NCBI GenBank assembly: GCA_963743575.1
Contig: CAVUQC010000007.1
Location: 248,001-312,000, forward strand
DNA: 64,000 nucleotides
Reading direction: 5' to 3'
DNA from: DASUPK01 sp963743575
Lineage (GTDB): Bacteria > Actinomycetota > Thermoleophilia > Solirubrobacterales > 70-9
The notes under the pieces were generated by a model that saw nothing but the letters and a program-made list of their open reading frames with translations, did not search any database and had not been told where the DNA came from. Below, piece by piece: positions 18,196 to 26,416 of this stretch. Each line of letters begins with the position of its first letter. Position 1 is the stretch's first letter. Both the position numbers and the translations under genes were made by a program.

Positions 18196-19929
18196 TCACG
18201 GCTGTCCCGATGGTACGGCCGGATCGTTGTCCGGCGCCACGACGCGATCGCCGACGATCTCCTGAGGCGTCGCGGGCGTGAAGCCCGACGGCTCCGCCGG
18301 GAGGCCGAAGTCGGCCGAGCGCGCTACCAGCTCGGAGGCGGCTCGCTCGCACACGGCCGAGATCGTCAGCGATGGATTGACCCCGAGGCTGGTCGGGATC
18401 GCCGAGGAATCCATGCAGAACAGCCCCTCGTAGCCGAACGCCTCGCAGCGGTGGTCGACCACGCCGAGGTCGGCCGTATCGGCCATCCGGCAGCCGCCCA
18501 GTGGGTGGGCTGCATACGCCCCATGGGTCTCCGAGAGCTTCAGGAACCGCCCCAGTCCCGCGCGCGCCAGGACGTCCTCGATCGCCTTGTTCGCCGCGTC
18601 ACGGACGGCGACCGACTGGTCGGAGAGGTCGTAGTCGAAGAGCCCGATCCCGATCGGGCCCGGCCCGGTGCGGATGAAATCCCCGGTGAGCGACGGTGGC
18701 AGGTAGAAGGTCCCGTCATTGGTGTCCTCGACCATGGCGAGGATCTCGATGTGGCGGCTCCAGGTCGCGATCGAGCGCTTCTTCTCCTGACCCCAGAAGC
18801 TCGGCTCCTCGCCATTGCCCCGCCCGTCGTCGTAGAGGAAGTTGGTGAGCTGGGAGAGGAAGATCTCCTGGAGGCTGAAGCGCGTGCCGTCGTGTTCGTG
18901 GCCTGAGCGCCCCGCGTACCAGTCGTAGCTCATGGTGGTGATCGGCTTGCCCTTGAAGAAGTCGTCGTAGCCGGGCAGGCCGAGCAGATCGCGGACCTTG
19001 CTCTCATCGTCGTACTCGATCGCGGCGACGTGGTCGCCGTTCACCCCGAGGTGCTTCCCGAGGTGGGATGAGAGCGACGGCAGCCCGAGGCTCTGCTGAG
19101 AGCGCAACAGGATCACCGGCGTCCCCATCGCCCCCGCCGCCATGATCAACACCTTGCACTCGATGTCCGGCAGCGCCGCGCCCTGCTGCTTGGTCTCCGG
19201 GTCGACGGCGGCGGCCTTCACGACGTAGCGGTACGGCCGCGAGCTCGACTGGGTGATCTGGTTGACCTCGGTCAGTGGGCGAACCTCGACTCCTGCCTCC
19301 TCCGCGGAGGCGAGGTAGTTGGTGATCAGGGAGTTCTTGGCGCCGAAGATGCACCCGGTGTGACACCACTTCGCGTCAACGCAGCGCTGCTGGTTGATGG
19401 CGACGGGGACCCGGTCGCAGGTCTGGCCGGCCCGGTCGAGGGTTGCGGCCCAGAGCCCGCCGGACTTCGAGACCTGGTCCCAGGAGGGCTGGTTGACCCG
19501 GAGGCCGGCCTCGGCGCGGGCGTAGAACGGGTCGAGCACGCTCCGGCTGAGCTCGGACGGCCACATGCGGCGGTCGGGCCCATCGTCGGGCCGGTGATCG
19601 CGGCGCTCGAAGATCTCGGTGGGGGCACGCAGCGAGGCGGCCAGATAGAGGTTGGACCCCCCGCCGACCAGGTTGGCCGCCACGACCTGGGCGTTCGACC
19701 CCTTGGTGACTGCGCTCTGGCCCTCCCCCTGGATCAGCGTGTAGCAGTCGGAGAGGTGGTCCACGTCCATGGACTGGCGGAAGTCCGTGTGCCCCTTCCG
19801 CATCCCGCGCTCGAGGACGAGGATGCTCGCGTCCGCGCCCGCGGCCCGGTAGAGCTCCGCGAGCCGCCAGGCCGCGATTGACCCGCCGAAGCCCGAGCCG
19901 ACGATGCAGACGTCGACACGCTCGCTCAC
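18196..19929 (-). CDS. GMC-family FAD oxidoreductase (cholesterol-oxidase-like)
   Basis: A 577-residue FAD enzyme that oxidises an alcohol group, possibly on a sugar or sterol. FAD binding is shown by VCIVGSGFGGSIAA at the N-terminus; a second nucleotide region is at VLIMAAGAMGTPVIL. GMC C-terminal motifs are AAHPLGGCRMAD and the MDSSAIPTSLGVNPSLTI stretch. CVDAKWCHTGCIFGAK adds a cysteine cluster like that of two-subunit membrane-associated dehydrogenases. It lacks its own signal peptide. Its GTG start overlaps the upstream Tat-signal gene, suggesting co-export. Confidence 0.88.
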   Translation of the reverse strand: MSERVDVCIVGSGFGGSIAAWRLAELYRAAGADASILVLERGMRKGHTDFRQSMDVDHLSDCYTLIQGEGQSAVTKGSNAQVVAANLVGGGSNLYLAASLRAPTEIFERRDHRPDDGPDRRMWPSELSRSVLDPFYARAEAGLRVNQPSWDQVSKSGGLWAATLDRAGQTCDRVPVAINQQRCVDAKWCHTGCIFGAKNSLITNYLASAEEAGVEVRPLTEVNQITQSSSRPYRYVVKAAAVDPETKQQGAALPDIECKVLIMAAGAMGTPVILLRSQQSLGLPSLSSHLGKHLGVNGDHVAAIEYDDESKVRDLLGLPGYDDFFKGKPITTMSYDWYAGRSGHEHDGTRFSLQEIFLSQLTNFLYDDGRGNGEEPSFWGQEKKRSIATWSRHIEILAMVEDTNDGTFYLPPSLTGDFIRTGPGPIGIGLFDYDLSDQSVAVRDAANKAIEDVLARAGLGRFLKLSETHGAYAAHPLGGCRMADTADLGVVDHRCEAFGYEGLFCMDSSAIPTSLGVNPSLTISAVCERAASELVARSADFGLPAEPSGFTPATPQEIVGDRVVAPDNDPAVPSGQP

Positions 19930-20624
19930 GGCAGATACCCCCTCTGGGTGGACTCCCGACTGAGCTGCCTGCCGTAGGAGAAGTCGCTGTAGCCGTGCGG
20001 CGCGATCCCAGGGTGGCCCATGACCCGGTAGCCCGAGGCCGTCTGCGAGGTCGGGTTGACCTGTGTCGCCGCCGCGCAGAACGCAGTGAACGCGACCGCG
20101 GCGGCGGCCTCCCAGACCGTGCGCGTCGGATTGGAGAAGGCGAGCCCGGTCAGGCAGGTGCGTTCGCGCGCGTCGTAGGAGAGATCGAGAAAGTCACCGC
20201 CCTGGAGGAGCGCGAATGCCTCCAATTCGGCGAGGAACGGCGCAACCAGGACCGTGAACCCGAGGCGTGCATCCTGTCCGAGCAGGAGCGCGTCGGCCTC
20301 GACGGCTCCTGGATCCGGATCCACGCCGGCGATCGCCTGGGGATGAATCTCGTTCCCGAGATCGGTCACGCTTCCCGGCCGGCCCGGGATCAGGGTGTCG
20401 TAGAACGCCTGCATGGTCCCGTCCTGGAGCGCGACATCGGCCCTCGCCTGCCCCGGAATCGCCATCCGTGCCGCGAGCGGGACAGCGCTGGCGATCAGCG
20501 CGCCAGCCCCGAGCACCCCGGCACGCTGAATGAACTGCCGCCTCGACAGCTCGGCGCTCACCGCGCCGCGGATCAATCGCCCGTCCTCCATACCCCACGG
20601 CGAACCTACCAAGAACTGGAGCAT
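19926..20624 (-). CDS. Tat-exported small subunit, gluconate 2-dehydrogenase subunit 3-like
   Basis: About 232 residues. A twin-arginine signal is clear: SRRQFIQRAGVLGAGALIAS, followed by a short cleavage region. The mature part has few motifs, but size, Tat signal and coupling to a GMC subunit match the small subunit of gluconate, sorbitol or fructose dehydrogenases. It overlaps the GMC start by four bases. Start ATG 20624 or 20591; neither has a clear ribosome-binding site. The frame upstream to 21083 is antisense to the divergent gene. Confidence 0.7.
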   Translation of the reverse strand: MLQFLVGSPWGMEDGRLIRGAVSAELSRRQFIQRAGVLGAGALIASAVPLAARMAIPGQARADVALQDGTMQAFYDTLIPGRPGSVTDLGNEIHPQAIAGVDPDPGAVEADALLLGQDARLGFTVLVAPFLAELEAFALLQGGDFLDLSYDARERTCLTGLAFSNPTRTVWEAAAAVAFTAFCAAATQVNPTSQTASGYRVMGHPGIAPHGYSDFSYGRQLSRESTQRGYLP

Positions 20625-20660
20625 GGAGACCCCAATACCGGGTACTGTCCCGGCCGGGGT

Positions 20661-21371
20661 ATGTGGAGACGGGCGACATCGATCGCGGTTGCGGGCGCGC
20701 TGATCTGCGCCGCCCCGGCTGCAGCGGACCAACCGATGGGGCCCGTAGCCCCCTGGGACGGCAGCAGTCCGTTCAACTGCACGATCCAGAATGTGGGCAC
20801 CGGCACGGACTTTCCGGACCTCGGCGCCGACCCGTTCTGCGTCGAGTTCGACAAGACCCAGCAGAACGTGACCGATCTCGGCATCGCCGACTTCCTCACC
20901 AACGAGCCGGCCCGGGTCGCCGCGGCCGTCGACAAGTGCTTCTACTTCCAGTCCGACCACTGGACGGGGTCGATCGTCCAGGGCGAGGACCCGGAGCTCT
21001 GGCACTGGGACGGCCAGTACTTCTTCGACAAGGCGATCGGCGCCGGCGGAGTCAACATCCAGAACCTCCGGTTCCTGGGCCACCCCGCCTCATTCCCACC
21101 CGGGACGATTCCGGAGCAGTTCCATCCCTACTTCGACCAGGGCGGCGGCGGCGCCTACGTCGTCGGAAATGTCCCCGCGGATCCGGCCTGCGCGGCGAAG
21201 GTGGACACTTCCGAGGAGCGGGCGCAGATCTACGCGAACGGGACGCCTCCTCCCACTCAGCCGGCGATGGCGGCCGAGCGCCAGACCTCGGGAGCGATGG
21301 CCCGGTCGGGCCCGAAACATCGAAAGAAGTGCCGGCGCCACGCGAAGAAGCGCTGCAAGCGGCACCGCTAG
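20661..21371 (+). CDS. Secreted protein of unknown function with basic Cys-containing tail
   Basis: A protein of 236 residues beginning with a signal peptide (MWRRATSIAVAGALICAAPA, likely cleaved after AAA). The mature domain is rich in Asp, aromatic residues and Gly (DHWTGSIVQGEDPELWHWDG) with about five cysteines. The last 18 residues are almost all Lys, Arg, His and Cys. I do not recognise the family. It is divergent from the Tat-GMC operon across a gap of only 36-70 bases, which suggests a shared promoter region and a related surface function. Confidence 0.6.
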   Translation: MWRRATSIAVAGALICAAPAAADQPMGPVAPWDGSSPFNCTIQNVGTGTDFPDLGADPFCVEFDKTQQNVTDLGIADFLTNEPARVAAAVDKCFYFQSDHWTGSIVQGEDPELWHWDGQYFFDKAIGAGGVNIQNLRFLGHPASFPPGTIPEQFHPYFDQGGGGAYVVGNVPADPACAAKVDTSEERAQIYANGTPPPTQPAMAAERQTSGAMARSGPKHRKKCRRHAKKRCKRHR

Positions 21372-21650
21372 CTAGGCGAGCGCCTCCACCTTCTTGGCCA
21401 GCTCGAAGTCGTTCTTGGTGATCCCGCCCTCTGAGTGGGTCGAGATCGCCACCTCCACCTGGCTCCAGGAGATCGCGATGTCGGGGTGGTGGCCCATCTC
21501 CTCGGCCGGTTCGACGATCGAGTCGACGAACTCGACGGACCCCTTGAAGTCACTGCGGTCGAAGCTCTTGACGATGTACTCGCCGCGCTGCCGCCAGCCA
21601 TCGAGGCCCTTGAGCCCCTCCTTGATCTGTTCATCGCTGAGAAGTGCCAT
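21372..21650 (-). CDS. Pterin-4a-carbinolamine dehydratase
   Basis: A 92-residue enzyme that dehydrates 4a-hydroxytetrahydropterin, recycling the cofactor of aromatic amino-acid hydroxylases. Homologues also occur in bacteria without such hydroxylases. The signature EEMGHHPDIAISWSQVEVAI contains the two catalytic histidines; ITKNDFELAKKV is the typical C-terminus. The length is normal. It abuts the convergent secreted-protein gene with no gap. Confidence 0.93.
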   Translation of the reverse strand: MALLSDEQIKEGLKGLDGWRQRGEYIVKSFDRSDFKGSVEFVDSIVEPAEEMGHHPDIAISWSQVEVAISTHSEGGITKNDFELAKKVEALA

Positions 21651-21659
21651 ATTCGTCGG

Positions 21660-22566
21660 GTGCGAATCGCGAGCCTGGTCCCGTCCGCGACCGAGATGCT
21701 ATTCGCCCTCGGCCTGGACAATCAAGTCGTCGGCGTCACCCACGAGTGCGACTACCCACCCGAGGCGGCCGACAAGCGTCATCTGACCCGGAGCCTGATC
21801 GGAGAGGGGCTCTCGGCAGGCGAGATCGACACCGAGGTCAGGCGGCTGACGGGCGAGGGGCGCCATCTCTACGAGCTGGATTGAGCCCGCGCTCCGGGAG
21901 CTCGAGGTCGACCTGATCGTCACCCAGGCCGTCTGCGAGGTCTGCGCCGTCTCCTACGACGACGTCGTGGCGGTAGCCGCCCAGCTTCCCACCCGCCCGA
22001 GGGTGATCTCGCTCGATCCATCCACTCTGGACGATGTGCTCACCGACGTCCCGCGCCTCGGGGAGGCTGCCGGAGCCTCCGATCGCGCCGTCGCGCTGGA
22101 GGGCGAGCTCAACTCGCGGCTCGCCGCCGTTCGCGAGGCCGTCGCCGGAGCCACGCGACCCAGGGTGCTGGCGCTCGAATGGCTGGACCCGCCGTTCATC
22201 GGAGGGCACTGGGTGCCCGAGATGATCGAGATCGCGGGGGGCGAGGACGCCCTGGGCATCGCTGGTGGGAAGTCCCGAACCGCGGCATGGGACGAGCTCA
22301 CCGCGTCGGGCCCGGACGTCGTCGTCGCGATGCCCTGCGGCTGGGGCGCAAGCCGCGCGCGAGCCGAGGTCGCCGCCCACGCCGCCGAGGTTGCGGCCAT
22401 CGGCGCCGACCGAGTTTGGACGGTGGACGCGGCGGCCTCGTTCTCGCGGCCTGGTCCGCGCCTGGTGGACGGCACCGAGCTGCTCGCCCACCTGCTCCAC
22501 CCGGATAGGGTTGACGCCCCAGCCGGCGTGCCGTTCGAACGGGTCGAGGAGAAGACATGGGCTTGA
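21660..22566 (+). pseudogene. Cobalamin-binding-type (BtuF-like) periplasmic-fold protein, frameshifted
   Basis: The N-terminal frame starts at GTG 21660 (RIASLVPSATEMLFALGL) and stops at 21884. The remainder (LIVTQAVCEVCAVSYDDVVA through WLDPPFIGGHWVPEMIEIAG) is open in the next frame to 22566. Deleting one T near 21881 joins them smoothly as LYELD-EPALRELEVDL, giving about 301 residues, which matches the family. So one base is inserted. It may be a real mutation or a sequence error. The family binds corrinoids or siderophores; no signal peptide is seen. The 3' end overlaps the SRPBCC gene by 10 bases. Confidence 0.8.
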
Positions 22567-23312
22567 ATTGGGCCGAGCACACAGTCGAGATCGATGCCCC
22601 GATTGAGACCTGCTTCGAGGCGATCATCGACTACGAGACCTTCCCGACCTGGCAGGGAGCGGTGGTCGACACGGAGGTGCTCGACTGGGATTCGAAGGGC
22701 CGCGGCAAGCGCGTCCGCCTGTTCATCGACGCCAAGGTCCGCAAGGTCGACTACACGCTCGACTACAGCTACGACGCGCCGACGCGAATCGAGTGGGACT
22801 TCGTCGAGGGCAACGGCATCAACGGCGCCGACGGCCACTACCTCTTCGAAGACCTCGGGGACGACCGTACGCGCGCGACCTACAAGCTCGGTCTCGAGGT
22901 CGGCATCCCGCTGCCCGGCCCAGTCGCGCGCAGAGCGCACAAGACGACGCTGAAGGGCTCGGTCGACGATCTGAAGAAGGAGGCGGAACGCCGCGCTGCG
23001 TCGGCCCGGAAGGCCAGCAACGGCGATCGCGCGAAGCCGAGCGACACGACCCGCGAGGACGCACTGGCTGAGAAGGTCGGCATCAAGCGCGAGGAGCCGC
23101 GCGTGGCGCCACCGCCGCCGCGGGAGCCGGAGGACTGGGCGTCAGAGGACGGCTCGACTTCCCTTGTCGAGCTCCCTGTGAAGATCGCCGGCCGCGCGGC
23201 GGGCCTGGGGCTCGGCGTGGCGAGACGCACGGTGGGCGTGGGGCTGGAGGTGGCCGGCGCCGTCACGGATCGGGCCGCACGCTTGGTGGGCCGGCGCAAC
23301 GGCCCTGGATGA
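22557..23312 (+). CDS. SRPBCC (cyclase/dehydrase-like) protein with long basic/amphipathic tail
   Basis: Residues 1-150 form a START/Bet-v-1-like ligand-binding domain (HTVEIDAPIETCFEAIIDYE; TYKLGLEVGIPLPGPVARRA), usually binding lipids or polyketides. Beyond that is about 100 residues: a charged linker, a proline run and then an amphipathic stretch (GRAAGLGLGVARRTVGVGLE) that could touch membranes. ATG 22557 is preceded by GAGGAG at five bases. It overlaps the end of the frameshifted upstream gene. Confidence 0.82.
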   Translation: MGLNWAEHTVEIDAPIETCFEAIIDYETFPTWQGAVVDTEVLDWDSKGRGKRVRLFIDAKVRKVDYTLDYSYDAPTRIEWDFVEGNGINGADGHYLFEDLGDDRTRATYKLGLEVGIPLPGPVARRAHKTTLKGSVDDLKKEAERRAASARKASNGDRAKPSDTTREDALAEKVGIKREEPRVAPPPPREPEDWASEDGSTSLVELPVKIAGRAAGLGLGVARRTVGVGLEVAGAVTDRAARLVGRRNGPG

Positions 23313-23328
23313 ACCCGACAGTAGGGGC

Positions 23329-24174
23329 CTAGCCGGCTACGGCTAACGCCCCGGCGAAGGTCGCGGCGAAGATCAGCAGGATCCCCACGATCTCCAGTCC
23401 GTAGCCCGGGCGGCCGCTCATCCGCCGCTCCACGAAGATCACCAGCCCCGCGGCGATCGTTCCCCCGATCAGACCGCCGATGTGGCCGCCGATCGAGATT
23501 CCCGGGATCGCGAACGTGAGCAGCAGGTTGAGCACGATGAAGACGCCGAACTGCTGCGCGACCTGCTCGATCCCACGCCCCCGCGCGACGACGATCACGG
23601 CCGCCATCAGGCCGAAGATCGCTCCCGAGGCGCCGACGGTGACCGTGTTGGGATCGACGATCAACGCGCCCAGAGAGCCGGCGACCAGTGAGACGAAGTA
23701 GATGCCGAGGAACCGAGGCGTGCCGATGCCCGGCTCGAGGATGCTCCCCGCGACGTAGAGGACGTACATGTTGAAGAGGAGGTGGAGAAACCCGGCGTGC
23801 AGGAAGCCGCCGGTGATCACGCGCCACCAGTCGCCGTTCGCGATGTCGGGGCCGCGCAGGCCGGCGTCGTGGATCACCGATCCTCCGCTGCTGAACTGTC
23901 CCGCCCCGCCCCCCACCAGCTCGACCAGGAACACGATCACGTTGATCGCGATCAGGGCGATCGTCGCGGGCATCTTCCCCGCGGTGGGGCTGAAGGCCCC
24001 CTGGCCGACCCTGACCTTCGTGGTCTGCTTCGCACACTCGGGGCAGCGCATGCCGACCGAGGTCGACGTCATGCACTCCGGGCAGATCGGGCGCCCGCAA
24101 TTGGAGCAGGAGACGCCGGTCTCCCGATCCGGGTGGCGGTAGCAGGTCGGGCGGGTCTGAGTCGAAGCCTCCAT
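23329..24174 (-). CDS. Rhomboid serine protease with N-terminal zinc-finger head
   Basis: A 281-residue intramembrane protease. About the first 50 residues carry a B-box-like zinc site (CYRHPD, CSNCGRPICPECM, CPEC). Six or more membrane helices follow. The catalytic serine is in GASGAIFGLM and the catalytic histidine in IGGHIGGLIGG. HAGFLHLLFNMYVLY matches the conserved helix-2 HxxxN region. It lies directly downstream of an RskA-type anti-sigma gene on the same strand, so a role in signalling by cleaving a membrane protein is possible but inferred. Confidence 0.92.
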   Translation of the reverse strand: MEASTQTRPTCYRHPDRETGVSCSNCGRPICPECMTSTSVGMRCPECAKQTTKVRVGQGAFSPTAGKMPATIALIAINVIVFLVELVGGGAGQFSSGGSVIHDAGLRGPDIANGDWWRVITGGFLHAGFLHLLFNMYVLYVAGSILEPGIGTPRFLGIYFVSLVAGSLGALIVDPNTVTVGASGAIFGLMAAVIVVARGRGIEQVAQQFGVFIVLNLLLTFAIPGISIGGHIGGLIGGTIAAGLVIFVERRMSGRPGYGLEIVGILLIFAATFAGALAVAG

Positions 24175-24223
24175 GGGCTCGCCAGCGTAGATCAGCGGGG
24201 GATTCGGCCCGCTGACCGGACCG

Positions 24224-24943
24224 CTATTCGACCGTCGCGCTGAGCAGCACCGGAGTGGTCGGTGCGGTCTCTCCAGGGTGCGGCTCGAGCGTGACCATCA
24301 CCTTCGTGCCGGAGCTGAGATGGCCGTCGACCGCGGTCATGGCGCGGCCCGTGCTGTTGGGGATGAAGTTGGAGGACGGGCGAATGCCCGAATCGTGGGC
24401 CACCCACACCTGGTAGACCTGACGCCCGGTCAGGGGATGCTTGAGCCCGTGGAGGTCCAGCATCGATGACTGGTCGCCGACGGTGAGAGTTCCGCCGATC
24501 CCGGCCTGGGCCACCACCGGGACGTTCGATTCCCCTCCGCCGTTCCCGCCTTCATCGGCGACCAGGTAGCCGCCGACTCCGGCGCCGACGATCGCCAGCC
24601 CGGCCAGTCCGACCGCGGGCCGCATCAACAGACCGCGCCAGCCTCGGCGCTCGCGCCGCGCGGCTGCTTCCTGCCTGCCCCGGGCACCGCTCAGCTCCGC
24701 CTGCTTGGCCTCCGCCTCCTCGTGCACGATCGCGAGCACGCGCTCGCGCAGCTCCGGTGGCGGCTCGATCTGCTCGACAGACTCGCCGAGCACGGCGACT
24801 GCGGGGACGAGGGCCTCCAGCTCCCGCGTACAGCGCGCACAGCCCGGCACGTGGGCCTCGATCTCCGCGGCTTCCCGCGGGTCGATCGCCTCCAGGGAGT
24901 AGGCGACCAGGTCGTCTCTGTCCGGGTGCTCGCCGGTCACCAT
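24224..24943 (-). CDS. RskA-family anti-sigma factor
   Basis: A single-pass membrane regulator of the ECF sigma factor encoded just upstream. The cytosolic zinc-binding anti-sigma motif is HVPGCARC (His31, Cys35, Cys38). The membrane helix spans about residues 109-129. The extracytoplasmic RskA domain follows (QAGIGGTLTVGDQ; YQVWVAHDSG; VTLEPHPGETAPTTPVLL). The start overlaps the sigma stop by seven bases. In mycobacteria RskA is removed by regulated proteolysis; here a rhomboid protease gene follows 49 bases downstream. Confidence 0.92.
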   Translation of the reverse strand: MVTGEHPDRDDLVAYSLEAIDPREAAEIEAHVPGCARCTRELEALVPAVAVLGESVEQIEPPPELRERVLAIVHEEAEAKQAELSGARGRQEAAARRERRGWRGLLMRPAVGLAGLAIVGAGVGGYLVADEGGNGGGESNVPVVAQAGIGGTLTVGDQSSMLDLHGLKHPLTGRQVYQVWVAHDSGIRPSSNFIPNSTGRAMTAVDGHLSSGTKVMVTLEPHPGETAPTTPVLLSATVE

Positions 24944-25509
24944 GCCTCCGCCAGGTTCGCTCTGATCTTGTCCATGCCGAGCCGCATCCGGCCCTTCACC
25001 GTGCCGAGGGGCTCGTTCAGCATCTCCGCGATCTCGGAGTGGCTGAAGCCGCCGAAGTAGGCGAGCTCGATGACCTTGGACTGGTCATCGGGAAGGTCCT
25101 TGATCGCGCCGCGCACCTCGCGCGCGGTCTCGCGCCGAAGGGCCTCGGCGTCGGTGAGCTCATCGGACGGGCTCCGCTCGAGCAGCTCCTCGCCGCCCGC
25201 CGCGAGCTTCGGGGAGCGCCCCTGCTCCTTGCGCAGCAGGTCGATCGCCCGGTTGCGGACGATCCCCAGAGTCCAGGCCCGGACGCTGCCGCGGGCCCGA
25301 TCGTACCGGGCGCCGCTCCGCCAGATCGAGATCAGGGCCTCCTGCGTCACGTCCTCGGCCGCCGTCCTGCTGCCCACGATCCGGTAGGCAAGCGAGTAGG
25401 CGGCTCCTGAGTGCCGGTCGTAGAAGACCTCGAAGGCCAGCGGATCCTGCCGCGCCAGGCGCGGCATCAGGTCCTCGTCAGCGAGGCGCTGCAGCTCGGC
25501 GCGAGTCAA
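24937..25509 (-). CDS. ECF sigma factor, SigK-like
   Basis: About 190 residues. Sigma region 2 is seen at FEVFYDRHSGAAYSLAYRIV and DVTQEALISIWR; region 4 at FGGFSHSEIAEMLNEPLGTV, a clear helix-turn-helix. Pairing with an RskA anti-sigma factor fits the SigK (ECF19) type. I use TTG 25509, with AAAGG upstream. ATG 25467 would remove 14 residues before region 2 and is also possible. The frame that continues to 26100 is antisense to another gene. Confidence 0.9.
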   Translation of the reverse strand: MTRAELQRLADEDLMPRLARQDPLAFEVFYDRHSGAAYSLAYRIVGSRTAAEDVTQEALISIWRSGARYDRARGSVRAWTLGIVRNRAIDLLRKEQGRSPKLAAGGEELLERSPSDELTDAEALRRETAREVRGAIKDLPDDQSKVIELAYFGGFSHSEIAEMLNEPLGTVKGRMRLGMDKIRANLAEAW

Positions 25510-25602
25510 GGGTGCGCCTTTCGATGATCTACTTCGTTGCCTCCCACGAACATGCCTACGAGGTCTGACAGAGATCGGATCACGGCTGCAAGGAGGGTAA
25601 GG

Positions 25603-26043
25603 ATGGATGAAGCGAGTCCCGCCAGGCTGTACTGCCTGCTCGTAGGCGGAGTTCTGGTCATCGCCGGGATCATCGGCTTCTTCTACGAGGCCAGCTTCGC
25701 GACCGGCGACTCGATCAGGACCGAAGACGTGTTCGGCGTCCTCTCGGTGAACGGCTGGCACAACGTGGTGCACATCGCGATTGGGGCGCTGCTGCTGGTC
25801 TGCGCAGGATCCGCGGCGCGAGGGGCGTCCCTGTTCGTGGGTGTCCTCTACATCGCCCTCTGCGTGCTCGGGTTCATCGCCACGAGTCACGGCGGGATCA
25901 CCTTCGTCGCCAAGGACGACGTGCTCCTCAAGCTCGTGCCCGTCAACAACGAGGACAACGTCCTCCATCTGATCCTGGGCATCACCGGCGTGATCGCGTA
26001 CTTCGCGTCTCGGCCGGCGAGCCGGGCCGCGCCCGCAATCTAG
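25603..26043 (+). CDS. DUF4383-type four-helix membrane protein
   Basis: A 146-residue membrane protein with four hydrophobic segments (LYCLLVGGVLVIAGIIGFF; NVVHIAIGALLLVCAG; LFVGVLYIALCVLGFIA; VLHLILGITGVIAYF). The repeated HNVVH/NVLHL pattern and size match DUF4383 proteins of actinobacteria, whose function is unknown. ATG 25603 has a strong AAGGAGGG seven bases upstream, which decides the start over ATG 25537. It diverges from the SigK-like gene and could be a target of that sigma factor. Confidence 0.8.
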   Translation: MDEASPARLYCLLVGGVLVIAGIIGFFYEASFATGDSIRTEDVFGVLSVNGWHNVVHIAIGALLLVCAGSAARGASLFVGVLYIALCVLGFIATSHGGITFVAKDDVLLKLVPVNNEDNVLHLILGITGVIAYFASRPASRAAPAI

Positions 26044-26047
26044 GCGG

Positions 26048-26416
26048 CTAGTCGCGGCGGTTGCGGACCTGGTCTCGGACCTGATCCGCAATATCCGCAA
26101 CCTGGTCCGCGAGCTCCGAGAAACGCGAGGGCTTCTTGCCGCCGCGGCGGCGCAGCTCGACCAGGACCAGTCCTCCGGCCGCGACGCCGCCGGCGGCGAT
26201 CGCGGCTGCGGGGCGAACCCAGTTGCGAGGGTCGCGCAGGGAGCGGAGCTCGGACTCGGAGAGCTCGTCCGCCCAGGCGGAGAGCTCCTCGGCGGCGGCC
26301 TCGGTGACCGCGCTCAGCGTCTCCTCGAGGCGGCCCGAGAGCTTCTCGGGGGGCTCGATCGGCCGCAGCGCCGAGCGGAGCAGGTTCTCGACGTCGCCGG
26401 GCGTCTCAGCCGCCAT
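26048..26416 (-). CDS. Small membrane protein coupled to an ECF sigma factor, possible regulator
   Basis: A 122-residue protein with a charged N-terminal half (PPEKLSGRLEETLSAVTEAA), one membrane helix (AAAIAAGGVAAGGLVLVEL) and a basic amphipathic C-terminus (QVADIADQVRDQVRNRRD). The start overlaps the upstream ECF sigma gene by 11 bases. This is the usual position of an anti-sigma factor, but the HxxxCxxC zinc motif is absent. The family is not recognised; the regulatory role is inferred from position only. Confidence 0.6.
   Translation of the reverse strand: MAAETPGDVENLLRSALRPIEPPEKLSGRLEETLSAVTEAAAEELSAWADELSESELRSLRDPRNWVRPAAAIAAGGVAAGGLVLVELRRRGGKKPSRFSELADQVADIADQVRDQVRNRRD

Noticed and set aside
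25510..26100. Long N-terminal extension of the SigK-like factor
   Set aside because: It is antisense to the DUF4383 gene, which has its own strong ribosome-binding site.
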